The notes under the pieces were generated by a model. It was not told the origin of the DNA. It saw only the letters and a list, made by a program, of their open reading frames with translations, and ran no database searches. From Pseudomonadota bacterium (GTDB lineage Bacteria; Pseudomonadota; Gammaproteobacteria; Pseudomonadales; Azotimanducaceae), in the NCBI GenBank assembly GCA_027624035.1, contig JAQBUI010000003.1:58091-122090 (forward strand): a DNA stretch of 64,000 bases, in the 5' to 3' direction. The first letter of the stretch is position 1; the number at the start of each line of letters is the position of its first letter. This document shows, piece after piece, positions 51,908 through 60,854 of this stretch. The position numbers were made by a program, and so were the translations under genes.

Positions 51908-52522
51908 CTATGCACCAACCTGTGGCCAGATGTGGGCGATGGTGTGGTCACAGTCAAAACCCAGCCGTTCATAGAAGGGTTTCAGCCTGTTTGCCTGGTC
52001 ATTGGGATAGCTCAATCGAATCGTCGTAACGCCCATGGAGTCCAGGTTGCGGATGGCAGAGCGAATCAGGTCGCTGCCGATCTTCCGGCGTCGGTAGGTC
52101 CGCCGAACGTGCAGTTCCTCAATCTCCCCAGCATGTCCCGGCATGACGGGATGCCCCGAACGGCTCCCGGTGACGAAGCCAACCACCTGTCCATCGAGGT
52201 CAGCGACGATGCAGAACGCTTCGGCATGGTCCACCGTCCTGCGCAGGTTGTCCATCACTCGCCTACGTGCCATCTCCGTCAAATGCCAGCCATCTTCCAC
52301 GTCGTCCCACATCTCGACCACGGCATCTACGTCGTTCGCAGTCAGATGCCGGAGAATGGCCTCCGATTCGGCAGGTTTTAGACTGCGGGGGTTCTCCGCC
52401 CAGGCCAGTCTATTCTTCAGATACTCCTGAAACTCACGTGATAGTGATTCCGCAATATCGGTGCCGGACGCTTCCAGCCGTTCAAGCAGTTGATCCGGAA
52501 TGTACAAGGTTTTTCGTGCCAT
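51908..52522 (-). CDS. Ribbon-helix-helix/GNAT acetyltransferase fusion
   Basis: A 204-residue protein with two modules. Residues 1-40 (ARKTLYIPDQLLERLEASGT, then a helix ESLSREFQEYLKNRL) look like a ribbon-helix-helix DNA-binding antitoxin segment. From about residue 58 a GNAT N-acetyltransferase follows, with CIVADLDGQVVGFVTGSRSG, the beta4 EIEELHVRRTYRRRKIGSDL acetyl-CoA segment, and NRLKPFYERLGFDC. In TacAT-type systems the RHH antitoxin and GNAT toxin are separate proteins; here they are one. The start is ATG 52522; the frame continues upstream without homology. About 100 bases upstream is the DUF4143 ATPase, same strand. Confidence 0.8.
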   Translation of the reverse strand: MARKTLYIPDQLLERLEASGTDIAESLSREFQEYLKNRLAWAENPRSLKPAESEAILRHLTANDVDAVVEMWDDVEDGWHLTEMARRRVMDNLRRTVDHAEAFCIVADLDGQVVGFVTGSRSGHPVMPGHAGEIEELHVRRTYRRRKIGSDLIRSAIRNLDSMGVTTIRLSYPNDQANRLKPFYERLGFDCDHTIAHIWPQVGA

Positions 52523-52623
52523 GGGGGCACTATGGAAGGCTCTGGATGTATGCGTCAAGGTATGAGCCCGAAGAACAGGGCCATTTACTCGGGGCATTAA
52601 CCGCGGGTGGGCAAAACAATGGC

Positions 52624-53745
52624 CTACGCCCACAACATTTCAAGGAACTGCTGCCAGGGCATAATGTCGATCCCGTCTACGCGACGCGGCATGGGTTCCA
52701 TGCAGACCATAATGTTATGGCGCATCAGCCTTTCCTCCTGGAAGGCCTTGAGACCTTTCAGGTCACCTGGTCCGATGTTTTGCTTGGCCTTAACTTCAAC
52801 CGCGAAATCTTCGAACACGAAGTCGACTTCGAATTGAGATTTCGAACGCCAGTAACGCGGTGTAGGCAGCACATGGTAGTCGCAGTAGGCTTTGATTTCC
52901 TGGTAGATGTAAGTTTCGAATGCACTACCGTATTCGCTCGTTCCAGGTGCAAGACCCTGTCGCTGCTGCAGGTTTCTCGCAAGGCCAATGTCGAACAGGT
53001 AGTATTTCGACGTGGAGATCGCTTTGCGTTTCCGTGTCTCGGTGTATGCCGGGACTTCGTGGGCGAGAAAAGTGTCTTTCAATATCTGGTAGTACTCGCG
53101 TACGGTTGATGTCGGTACCTGGGAATCGTTTGCCATGTTGGAGAAATTGATCATTTCCCCATGTGCCAGTGCTGCGACCTCAAGAAACCGGCTAAAGGCG
53201 CCAACATTTCGAACCGCCGCTTCCGCAGCGATTTCTTGTTTCAGATAGTCACCGGCGTAGGCAGTCAGGTCCTCGCCAGGTGAATCTGAAAAATAGATCG
53301 ATGGAATCAGCCCGTACTCCAGCACCCGATTCAGATCGAATAACTCCCCCAGTTCCCCCGCAACAAGTGGATGCAGATTTCGTGAACGTGCCCTGCCGCC
53401 AAGCAGATTGACTCCCTTGCGGCGTAGACTTCGAGCACTGGAGCCGGTGAGGAGAAAGCGCACACCGTGCTGTTCGATCATGATCTGTACCTCGTTCAGC
53501 AGGGCTGGCATCAGCTGTATTTCGTCAATGATCACCAGCGAAGTAGCCGGGGTGAGGCCCTGCCGGATGAGGCCTGGGTTACGTGACAGGCGTAAGAACA
53601 GCGACTGGTCCAACAGGTTGTACACTGGATAGCCATCCAGCTGAAGTCGAATGAGCGTCGACTTACCAGTTTGACGGGGACCAAACAGAAAACAGGATTT
53701 GCGCTCCAGGATTTCAGCTATATTCAAGTATCGGGCGATATCCAT
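52624..53745 (-). CDS. AAA-type ATPase with DUF4143 domain
   Basis: A 373-residue protein of the AAA/DUF4143 family. Walker A is FGPRQTGKST (about residues 21-30) and Walker B is VIIDEIQLMP. The sensor motif FLLTGSSARSLRRKG follows and then the DUF4143 domain. Its C-terminal part has FEVDFVFEDFAVEVKAK, a PD-(D/E)xK nuclease-like pattern. Such proteins are widespread in mobile and accessory regions; their function is poorly known. The gene looks lower in GC than its neighbours. It stands between the RHH-GNAT gene and the tatC fragment. Confidence 0.88.
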   Translation of the reverse strand: MDIARYLNIAEILERKSCFLFGPRQTGKSTLIRLQLDGYPVYNLLDQSLFLRLSRNPGLIRQGLTPATSLVIIDEIQLMPALLNEVQIMIEQHGVRFLLTGSSARSLRRKGVNLLGGRARSRNLHPLVAGELGELFDLNRVLEYGLIPSIYFSDSPGEDLTAYAGDYLKQEIAAEAAVRNVGAFSRFLEVAALAHGEMINFSNMANDSQVPTSTVREYYQILKDTFLAHEVPAYTETRKRKAISTSKYYLFDIGLARNLQQRQGLAPGTSEYGSAFETYIYQEIKAYCDYHVLPTPRYWRSKSQFEVDFVFEDFAVEVKAKQNIGPGDLKGLKAFQEERLMRHNIMVCMEPMPRRVDGIDIMPWQQFLEMLWA

Positions 53746-53802
53746 GGTGACATTTCACAGGCTAACCGTTGATTATCATGACAATCACCAGAATACCTGT
53801 CA

Positions 53803-54046
53803 ATTGAGCGCAGCGAGATCGGTGGCACCGGTCCAGACCAGTGCCACCGTTGCGATAGGGATTTCAAAGGCAATACCAAAGGCGAAGAACAGCTTCAGCA
53901 CAAAATCCAGACAACGATTGATATCCGTCATCACAAGGACGCCTTCGGGAACGACGCTGGTAGAAAAGCCAAACACCAGCGGAAAGACCACGTAGAAGGC
54001 CAACGCCATTCCCAGGTAAAACAGCAGAATGCTGGAAATGAGCAGG
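53803..54046 (-). pseudogene. Partial tatC copy
   Basis: About 244 bases, roughly 90 percent identical by eye to 55717-55960 of the complete tatC. They encode [20 protein letters not shown], then [20 protein letters not shown] and, further on, [18 protein letters not shown]. It covers the central part of TatC only. The frame is still open across the copy but has no family start. It ends after LAALN where tatC continues with KRKRP. Base changes are spread along the copy, so it is not a very recent event. Confidence 0.93.
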
Positions 54047-54194
54047 ACCCATCCGCGAATCCCACAACCGGGGCGATATCCTCAGATCCACACCCCGCAC
54101 AATGCGATAGATCGAGGTGTTTCCGCAGCTTGCCTTATCTCCGCATCCATGTTCGACTTGACTGCACGCCAACACCAATCATCAGACTACCCAC

Positions 54195-54920
54195 GTGCAT
54201 CTAGCAACAGTAGAACAGGACATCGAGGAGTACGGCTTCAGCATCATCAGAGGCTTTGCCGACGCAGGGCGGGTCGCTGAACTCAGCGATCTGTGTGAGT
54301 CCCTTAAGGTATCCGTTGAGACAACGGGCGATGATGGTATTCGCAGACCCAGGTTCCGGATCTCCGACATCATGATGCGCACCCGGGGACTGGACAGCCT
54401 GGTGACAGACGCCCGTCTGCTGGCGGCGTTCACAATGGTGTTGGGTGCAACCGGGCGCTGGGGAATGAACCTGTCAGACGTGAGCGTGAAGTACCTCACT
54501 CCGGGGACCGGGGAACGCGCGCTGCATCGTGATGATGACTTCTACCAGCAGTTGTCCCGGGATCATCCGTTCACATCGAATGCACTGCTGGCCCTCGACC
54601 GGTTCGATGAACCGGTCGGTGCCACAACCGTCGTCCCAGGCTCACACAAATGGGAACAGCCCATCGACCCTGACCACGACCGCATGCCGGTGGAGATGGA
54701 TCCTGGTGACCTGCTCCTTCTGTCGGGGCGGGTATGGCATGGCCACGGTCCCAATACGACCAGGGACCGCATTCGCCGCGCCTTCAATGTCTATGTCTGC
54801 GCAGGTTGGCTGGTGCCAGGCCATACCTACAAGGAAAACATGCCTGCGGAGGAATTTGAGACCCTGTCACCAGAGCTACAGGAACTGATGACCGTCGGGC
54901 TAGACCCATCAAGGTACTGA
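54195..54920 (+). CDS. Phytanoyl-CoA dioxygenase-family protein
   Basis: A 241-residue Fe(II)/2-oxoglutarate oxygenase of the PhyH family. The iron triad is visible: His and Asp in ERALHRDDDFYQ, and the distal His in RVWHGHGPNTTRDRIRRAFN, whose Arg would bind 2-oxoglutarate. Family enzymes hydroxylate fatty acyl-CoAs, ectoine or natural-product scaffolds; the substrate is not readable. The start is GTG 54195. The gene lies between the two tatC copies. Confidence 0.85.
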   Translation: MHLATVEQDIEEYGFSIIRGFADAGRVAELSDLCESLKVSVETTGDDGIRRPRFRISDIMMRTRGLDSLVTDARLLAAFTMVLGATGRWGMNLSDVSVKYLTPGTGERALHRDDDFYQQLSRDHPFTSNALLALDRFDEPVGATTVVPGSHKWEQPIDPDHDRMPVEMDPGDLLLLSGRVWHGHGPNTTRDRIRRAFNVYVCAGWLVPGHTYKENMPAEEFETLSPELQELMTVGLDPSRY

Positions 54921-55058
54921 TCACTGCACGTGTTCTGATTCCGTTTCCTTGCAATGAGGGTCGGGCGTCTATGGTGGAGGCATGCGCCTCGGTCATAGAG
55001 GTACACGTTTTCGGGCTAGCGGAGATATTGTTGTAACACCACAAGATTAGTAAACGAT

Positions 55059-55481
55059 ATGGAAATTCAGGACGACGCCGTCGAATACGTACTCAAGCAT
55101 CCAGGGAGATTTCTGAATGTGCTTCCGCCTCGAGGCGCAGACTTGGCCGGTCGAGTGGCCCACGAAGCTGCATTGATGGGCGCAACGTCAGTTAGCATCC
55201 GTTTGAGCGATGGCTGGTGGGTCGTGTCAGCCGACATCGACTGGTTGGCTCATTCGGAGTTCCATGAGATCGACTTCTTCTACCGTATCGTGCCGTTCCC
55301 CGAAAATGGCGCCAATTCACATCGTGCAGAGCTGCTGCTGACGGCCTTTGCCGAATCCTTAGTAACGATCTGCGATTCTCGACCGACGGTAATTAAGGGC
55401 GACTACAAGATAGACATTGAAGCGATTGCACCACAGGCGGCTCGCGTGGTTGCATATAGAATGCCTGCGGCATCCCAATAG
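55059..55481 (+). CDS. Orphan 140-residue protein
   Basis: I do not recognise this protein. It has no signal peptide or membrane segment. The sequence alternates helices and beta strands (SVSIRLSDGWWVVSADIDWL, FYRIVPFPENGANSHRAELL). ATG 55059 has no strong ribosome site, but the composition is coding-like. It is the second gene between the tatC partial copy and tatC and may be an acquired gene. AT content upstream is higher than in neighbouring core genes. Confidence 0.55.
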   Translation: MEIQDDAVEYVLKHPGRFLNVLPPRGADLAGRVAHEAALMGATSVSIRLSDGWWVVSADIDWLAHSEFHEIDFFYRIVPFPENGANSHRAELLLTAFAESLVTICDSRPTVIKGDYKIDIEAIAPQAARVVAYRMPAASQ

Positions 55482-55528
55482 AATCATAGGTTGATGTTTC
55501 TGCTGGAGGCCCCTGTAAAGCGTTTCAA

Positions 55529-56290
55529 TCAGGTCGAAGGGCTGCTTCCCTGGGGCCTCGGCTGTATATACCGGGCGAACACGACACCTATCTCGAACAG
55601 CAGCCACATGGGAACGGCCAGCAGGATCTGTGAAATCACGTCCGGTGGCGTGAGAAGCATGCCGACCACAAAACAGCCGATGATGACATAGGGCCGCTTG
55701 CGTTTGAGTGCGGCGACATCGGTGGCGCCGCTCCAGACCAGCACGAGGGTCGCGATGGGGATTTCAAAGGCGATGCCAAAGGCGAAGAACAGCTTCAGCA
55801 CAAAATCCAGATAGCGATTGATATCCGTCATTACAAGGACGCCTTCGGGAACGACGCTGGTAAAAAAGCCAAACACCAGCGGAAAGACCACGTAGAAGGC
55901 GAACGCCATTCCCAGATAAAACAGCAGGATGCTGGAAATGAGCAGGGGATAGGCGATGCGCTTTTCGTTGGCGTAGAGTCCGGGTGCCACGAAACTCCAG
56001 AGCTGATGCAGGATGTACGGCATGGCGACGAAAAGGGCCAGCACCAGGGACAACTTGAATGGTGTCAGAAAGGGCGATGCGACCTCGGTGGCGATCATGG
56101 ACGCCCCTTCCGGCAGATAGTCGCGCATCGGTTGCGACACATAGCCATAGATGTCGTTGGCGAAGTAGAACAGCGGCACGAACACCACCACGATGGCGAT
56201 CAGGCTTCGCAGTATTCTGTCGCGCAGCTCGATCAGGTGTTCAATCAGGGGTTGTCCCTGTTCCTTATCCTGGTTTGGATCGGACATCAT
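55529..56290 (-). CDS. tatC: Sec-independent protein translocase TatC
   Basis: A 253-residue six-helix membrane protein, the core receptor of the twin-arginine export system. It has the conserved start [17 protein letters not shown], with the LxELRxR signal-binding loop and FxxF motifs, followed by the family segments [20 protein letters not shown] and [16 protein letters not shown]. It overlaps tatB by 26 nt. A partial copy of its middle lies 1.7 kb downstream at 53.8 kb. Confidence 0.95.
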   Translation of the reverse strand: MMSDPNQDKEQGQPLIEHLIELRDRILRSLIAIVVVFVPLFYFANDIYGYVSQPMRDYLPEGASMIATEVASPFLTPFKLSLVLALFVAMPYILHQLWSFVAPGLYANEKRIAYPLLISSILLFYLGMAFAFYVVFPLVFGFFTSVVPEGVLVMTDINRYLDFVLKLFFAFGIAFEIPIATLVLVWSGATDVAALKRKRPYVIIGCFVVGMLLTPPDVISQILLAVPMWLLFEIGVVFARYIQPRPQGSSPST

Positions 56291-56594
56291 CTGCCGTCTG
56301 GCTGACGGAATCCTTCACCTCACGGATTCCACTGTTGATCTGGTCGGTGGTGTCCTTCAGAGCGGCCTTTGACTGTTCGAGTTCTTGCATGATCTGTTCG
56401 TTGTGCAACTGGGCGCGAATTTCGTCGGCGCCGATCTCCTTTTCGATTTCCTGGCGTATGCTGGCGAGGCTGCGTCGGAATCGACCGATCCACAGCGACG
56501 CCGTACGAATCGTCTGGGGGAGCTGATTCGGTCCGATCACCATCAGAGCGACGATGCTGATGAGCAGCAGCTCTGGAAAGCCAATATCAAACAT
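56265..56594 (-). CDS. tatB: Sec-independent protein translocase TatB
   Basis: A 109-residue protein with the TatB features: one N-terminal membrane helix ([20 protein letters not shown] with the conserved Glu), the GPNQLP hinge, then an amphipathic helix [20 protein letters not shown] and a long charged tail. It forms the substrate receptor with TatC. Its start overlaps the tatA stop by one base (TGATG). Confidence 0.94.
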   Translation of the reverse strand: MFDIGFPELLLISIVALMVIGPNQLPQTIRTASLWIGRFRRSLASIRQEIEKEIGADEIRAQLHNEQIMQELEQSKAALKDTTDQINSGIREVKDSVSQTADDVRSKPG

Positions 56595-56815
56595 CAGGTC
56601 TGGTCAGTTTTGCTCTCGGTGCGGGTGACCGCGGGCTTGTCCCCGGCGGCTTTGTCTGCGTCTGCGCTCTTGGCCTCATCGTCATCGGTGACGGCAGATT
56701 TGAAACCCTTGATGGCTGAGCCCAGATCGCTTCCGATGGACTTCAACTTGGATGTCCCGAACAGCAGCAGGACGATGACGAGGATGATAACGAGTTCAGT
56801 AATACCGAAAGACAT
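56594..56815 (-). CDS. tatA: Sec-independent protein translocase TatA
   Basis: A 73-residue pore-forming Tat subunit: one membrane helix ([16 protein letters not shown]), the FG hinge, and the amphipathic helix [20 protein letters not shown], followed by an acidic tail. ATG 56815 gives the usual TatA length; the longer frame back to 56893 adds non-homologous residues. TatA multimers form the conductive element for folded proteins. Confidence 0.94.
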   Translation of the reverse strand: MSFGITELVIILVIVLLLFGTSKLKSIGSDLGSAIKGFKSAVTDDDEAKSADADKAAGDKPAVTRTESKTDQT

Positions 56816-56828
56816 GCTTGCCTCCTGT

Positions 56829-57179
56829 TCAGCCAGAGTGGTTCTGGCCAGTAGTTTGCCTCGACGATTTCTCCGCAATTCCGGAGGTACCAAATCGGCG
56901 TTCCAGCTCCGCCAGTACAGTTGCGGGCGGGATCTTGAACTGATCGAGCATCACCATGGTGTGAAACCAGAGATCTGCGGTCTCACTGATGAGGTCCCTG
57001 TGCTCTCCGCTCGCCGAGGCATCCTTGGCAGCGATGATGGTTTCTGTGGCTTCCTCACCGACCTTCTCCAGCACCTTGTTCAGCCCCTTTGCGTGCAGGC
57101 TCGCGACGTAGGACGATTCGGGGTCAGCGGTGCGGCGGTCTGCAATGATGGCCGCCAGTCGTTCAATGATGTCACTCAT
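56829..57179 (-). CDS. hisE: Phosphoribosyl-ATP pyrophosphatase
   Basis: A 116-residue MazG-like enzyme, the second step of histidine synthesis. It has [25 protein letters not shown] split over the first helices, and the metal-binding [15 protein letters not shown] and [13 protein letters not shown] segments. It is a separate gene, unlike the fused HisIE of E. coli. Its start overlaps the hisI stop by 8 nt. Followed by tatA. Confidence 0.93.
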   Translation of the reverse strand: MSDIIERLAAIIADRRTADPESSYVASLHAKGLNKVLEKVGEEATETIIAAKDASASGEHRDLISETADLWFHTMVMLDQFKIPPATVLAELERRFGTSGIAEKSSRQTTGQNHSG

Positions 57180-57567
57180 GTCCGTAAATCTCTTGCGGGT
57201 CCCTGATGACCGGGTCAACCGTCTGCCATTCGCCGTGACTCAGGACTCGAAAAAAGCAGGAGTTTCGGCCGGTATGGCAGGCGATATCCGCGTGCTGGTT
57301 AACCATCAATAATACCACATCGCCGTCGCAATCCAGTCGGACTTCGCTGACGGTCTGAAAGTGTCCTGACTCCTCGCCCTTTCGCCACAGCGTCTGACGG
57401 GACCGTGAATAGTACACGGCACGTCCGGACTGGACCGTCTCGACCAGTGCATCACGATTCATCCAGGCCACCATCAGAATTCTTGCGGTCTTGTCATCCT
57501 GGGCAATGGCGGGTACCAGGCCGTTCGCGTCGAAGGTCACCTGATCCAGATATGGGGGGGCAATCAT
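57172..57567 (-). CDS. hisI: Phosphoribosyl-AMP cyclohydrolase
   Basis: A 131-residue zinc enzyme opening the purine ring in the third histidine step. Motifs: [34 protein letters not shown] and the metal Cys in LDCDGD and [11 protein letters not shown]. The frame continues upstream to 57795 but overlaps the ubiB 3' end, and the family start is the ATG at 57567. Grouped with hisE and downstream of ubiB as in pseudomonads. Confidence 0.93.
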   Translation of the reverse strand: MIAPPYLDQVTFDANGLVPAIAQDDKTARILMVAWMNRDALVETVQSGRAVYYSRSRQTLWRKGEESGHFQTVSEVRLDCDGDVVLLMVNQHADIACHTGRNSCFFRVLSHGEWQTVDPVIRDPQEIYGHE

Positions 57568-57773
57568 GTCGATGGTCCTCGCTGGCAGCCTTGAGCGGCC
57601 CGTATCCAGGCATGCCGTCACTGGGCTGGTAAGTCTCCCGGGCCGCACCCCATGAACAGTACTTGCAGCAAAGCCATGAGCCTGGGGAGCCTGAGCTTTC
57701 GTAGAAGCGGGGAGAATAGCACGTCGCCACGCCTCGACCCATATGCTGCCACTGGTGCGTTGCTGGCTTCGAG

Positions 57774-59450
57774 TCAGGCCTGCAGATACAGCCAATAGAT
57801 GCCGAGAGAGCCGAGGATGGATGATCCAACCAATGCGTGGGGCGGGCTCGCGTAGCCCGACAACGGCAGCAGTGCGGCACCCAGGGCCGCGATCAGGGCG
57901 ATGCCGCCCAACCGCGCGAATCGAGTCTGGCGTGCCTGCTGATCGAGTCGGGATTTGATCTCGGCCAGCAGGTCGCTCTGTCGGCGGGCCTGATCACCCA
58001 GGGTGTCGATTTCAGTCAGTGCATTCATGGCGAGGTCCGGCAGTTCCGGTAACCGGGCCATCCAGTGAGGCCCGCGCTCGCGCAGGCGGCGGAGTACGGA
58101 AAGGACGCCGACCCGGCCCGCCATCCAGCGTTCCATATAAGGGGCGGCGGTTTCCCATAGATCGAGATCTGGATAGATCTGACGGCCCATTCCTTCGATA
58201 TTGAGCAGCGTCTTCTGAAGCAGTACGAGTTGAGGCTGGACTTCCATGTTGAACTGCCTGGCCGTGTTGAACAGGCTGACCAGCACTTTTCCAAACGAGA
58301 TATCCTTGATGGGCTTTTGAAAGATCGGCGCGCAAACGCTCCGTATGACGGCTTCGAAGGCCCTGACGTCGGTGTCTGCTGGAACCCAGCCACTCTCGAC
58401 GTGCAGGCTGGCGACCCTGGCGTAGTCCTGATGAAAAAATGCCAGTAGGTTCTCGGCAAGGTAGCGTTGGTCCTGCTCGGTGAGCGAACCGATGATGGCC
58501 GAGTCGAGTGCGATATAGGTCGGGTCCTCGGGGTCGGTGATGTCGATGAAGACGTTGCCGGGATGCATGTCGGCGTGAAAGAAGTTGTGCTCGAACACCT
58601 GGGTGAAGAAGATCTCGACCCCCAGGTGTGCCAGCTTTCTGAGGTTCACCCGATGTGCGTCAAGTACGTCGATGTCCGTCGCCCGTACGCCATAGATTCG
58701 CTCCATGACCATCATGTCGGTGGTGCAGTAGTCCCAGTACACCTCGGGAACATAAAGTTTGTGACTGCCGATCCAGTTTTCTCGAAGGGTTGCGGTATTG
58801 GCAGCTTCCAGCTGCAGGTTCAATTCGTTCAATATGGTCCGCTCGTAGTCCTGAACGACCTCGACCACATGGAGCCGCCGTCCATCCCGGAAGTAGCGTT
58901 CCACCAGGCTGGCAATGACGTACATGATGGCAAGATCGACCCGAATGGTGGCTTCGATACCCGGCCGGATGATCTTGATCACAACTTCCTGTTCGCCCTG
59001 CTCCGGATGATCCGCGGTGGTGGCCAGGACCGCGGTATGGACCTGGGCGACCGAGGCCGATGCCAGCGGCTCAGCGCCGAACCGGAGGAACACGTCCTCG
59101 ATTGGCTTGCCAAGGTTGGCCTCGATCACGGCGCGAGCCTGCCCACTTGAAAACGGTGGAACCTGATCCTGCAGCCGGGTCAGTTCCCGGGCTAGCGCAG
59201 GCGAGAGGATGTCCTGCCGGGTAGACAGCAACTGGCCGAACTTGATGAAGATCGGGCCCAGAGACTCCAGTGCGAGGCGCAGTGAAACCTCGGGTGAGTC
59301 GGCTGGTGCGGGAAACAACCGGATCAGTCGTAACAGGATTCTGACGGGGGTGGAGGTCGGGGCGCTGGCCGGATGCAGGCGATCGAGGCGAAATCGCACC
59401 AGCACCGCCGCGATGGTCAGCAGCCGCGCCAGCTTGCGAATTGAAGCCAC
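57774..59450 (-). CDS. ubiB: Ubiquinone biosynthesis accessory kinase UbiB
   Basis: A 558-residue atypical kinase of the UbiB/ADCK family. The family KxGQ motif is [17 protein letters not shown], the Ala-rich loop is ASASVAQVH, the catalytic region is [16 protein letters not shown] and the metal Asp is in [10 protein letters not shown]. Two C-terminal membrane helices anchor it. It is needed for the function of the ubiquinone assembly complex. It follows ubiE after only 27 bases; ubiJ, usual in between, is missing. Confidence 0.94.
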   Translation of the reverse strand: MASIRKLARLLTIAAVLVRFRLDRLHPASAPTSTPVRILLRLIRLFPAPADSPEVSLRLALESLGPIFIKFGQLLSTRQDILSPALARELTRLQDQVPPFSSGQARAVIEANLGKPIEDVFLRFGAEPLASASVAQVHTAVLATTADHPEQGEQEVVIKIIRPGIEATIRVDLAIMYVIASLVERYFRDGRRLHVVEVVQDYERTILNELNLQLEAANTATLRENWIGSHKLYVPEVYWDYCTTDMMVMERIYGVRATDIDVLDAHRVNLRKLAHLGVEIFFTQVFEHNFFHADMHPGNVFIDITDPEDPTYIALDSAIIGSLTEQDQRYLAENLLAFFHQDYARVASLHVESGWVPADTDVRAFEAVIRSVCAPIFQKPIKDISFGKVLVSLFNTARQFNMEVQPQLVLLQKTLLNIEGMGRQIYPDLDLWETAAPYMERWMAGRVGVLSVLRRLRERGPHWMARLPELPDLAMNALTEIDTLGDQARRQSDLLAEIKSRLDQQARQTRFARLGGIALIAALGAALLPLSGYASPPHALVGSSILGSLGIYWLYLQA

Positions 59451-59477
59451 TGTCAGGTCCCTCGCCGGGAGGGTACG

Positions 59478-60236
59478 TCAGTCGGAGGCATGTCGCTTTC
59501 TGCCCACATGGACTGCCACCACGCCGTTGATCAGGTTGTGATAGTCCACCCGGCTGAAACCCGCATCCAGCATCATTTGACGCAGGACTTCCTGGGTCGG
59601 GTGAACCCGGATGGACTCAACCAGATATTGATAGCTGTCCCGGTCGCCGGTGACCAGTTTGCCCACGGTGGGCCAGATGCTCGTAAACGAGCCATACAGG
59701 TTCCGTACCGTTGCATTCTCAGGTGTAGAGAATTCGAGTACCACTAAACGTCCATGGGGACGAAGAATGCGCCAGACCTCGGCAAGGGCCGCGTCTTTAT
59801 CGGTAAAGTTACGCAGCCCGAAACCGATGGTGACCGCATTGAAAGTCTCGTCGGGGAAGGGCAGCCGCTCGGCATCAGCCTGCAGATAGGTCACGTTCCG
59901 GCCGACCCCCTGGTTGATGAGCCTGTCCCTGCCTTCGGCCAGCATGGCGTCATTGATGTCACACAGCACGACGCTGCCTTCATCGCCAACAATTCTGGCC
60001 AGCCTGGCCGCGAGGTCGCCAGTACCACCCGCCAGATCCAGAATGGTGTGGCCGCGGCGGGCCACCGTGTATTCCACGGCAATCTGCTTCATCAATCGGT
60101 GGGTGCCGAGCGACATGAGGTCATTCATCACATCGTATCGGCTCGCCACAGATCGAAAGACCTCAGCGACCCGGCCCGCCTTCTCGGCGACGGGTATGCT
60201 GCGGAAGCCGAAATGTGTTTCGTCATCTTTGGACAT
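59478..60236 (-). CDS. ubiE: Ubiquinone/menaquinone C-methyltransferase UbiE
   Basis: A 252-residue SAM methyltransferase. It has HFGFRSIPVAEKAGRVAEVF, the SAM motif ILDLAGGTGDLAARLARI and the UbiE block NAVTIGFGLRNFTDKDAALA. It methylates the benzoquinone ring in ubiquinone synthesis. Length equals E. coli UbiE (251). First of the ubiE-ubiB-hisI-hisE-tat order. Confidence 0.95.
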   Translation of the reverse strand: MSKDDETHFGFRSIPVAEKAGRVAEVFRSVASRYDVMNDLMSLGTHRLMKQIAVEYTVARRGHTILDLAGGTGDLAARLARIVGDEGSVVLCDINDAMLAEGRDRLINQGVGRNVTYLQADAERLPFPDETFNAVTIGFGLRNFTDKDAALAEVWRILRPHGRLVVLEFSTPENATVRNLYGSFTSIWPTVGKLVTGDRDSYQYLVESIRVHPTQEVLRQMMLDAGFSRVDYHNLINGVVAVHVGRKRHASD

Positions 60237-60409
60237 GTCTGGTCCATGCCAAGGGGTCGAGACTAGTATACGCGCAGCGCCTCCTGCCAGCGAGTGAGTG
60301 CTTTCGGGACCTCCCGTGGCGAGCGCGCAATCTACCTGGCCAGGCCGTACCTGTCAGGACATGGCCAGGACAGTTGAAAACCTGGCGAGGATGGCTTCGT
60401 CCAGGAATC

Positions 60410-60784
60410 CTACAGTCGGTCCACCGCAATGAACTGCGGCGTGCGGGTCTTGCCGGCGGCCTCAAGCTGGCCAAGATAGTCCTGCCAGTTCCGGTCCTGG
60501 CCGGTAGCGAGTTGGTACAGATAGTCCCAGCTGTAAATGCCCGAGTCGTGGCCGTCTGAGAAGGTCAGCTTGAGCGCATAGTTTCCCTGGGGCTCGACGT
60601 CCCGTATACGAACGTCGCGCTTGCCGTACTGCAGGACTGACTGGCCGGGACCATGGCCGCGTACTTCAGCAGAAGGAGAGAATACCCGCAGATATTCCGC
60701 GGTCAGCGTGTAGGCTTTGCCCTCGTCATAGACGAGTTCCAGCGTGGCAGACTTGGTGTGCAGGTTAATCCCGGCCGGAATCAT
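60410..60784 (-). CDS. DUF971-family protein
   Basis: A 124-residue protein with the DUF971 (gamma-butyrobetaine hydroxylase N-terminal-like) fold. It shows LELVYDEGKAYTLTAEYLRV, the sequence DVEPQGNYALKLTFSDGHDS and a GIYSWDYLYQL end. Related domains may bind iron or zinc, though no ligand set is clear here. Its place between hslU and ubiE is conserved in pseudomonads. Confidence 0.88.
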   Translation of the reverse strand: MIPAGINLHTKSATLELVYDEGKAYTLTAEYLRVFSPSAEVRGHGPGQSVLQYGKRDVRIRDVEPQGNYALKLTFSDGHDSGIYSWDYLYQLATGQDRNWQDYLGQLEAAGKTRTPQFIAVDRL

Positions 60785-60854
60785 TCGGTGGCTCCTTGCA
60801 GTCGGTGACTGACGTCCATTGAACTTGATGCCTGTGAAATGCCCATACCAGAAG

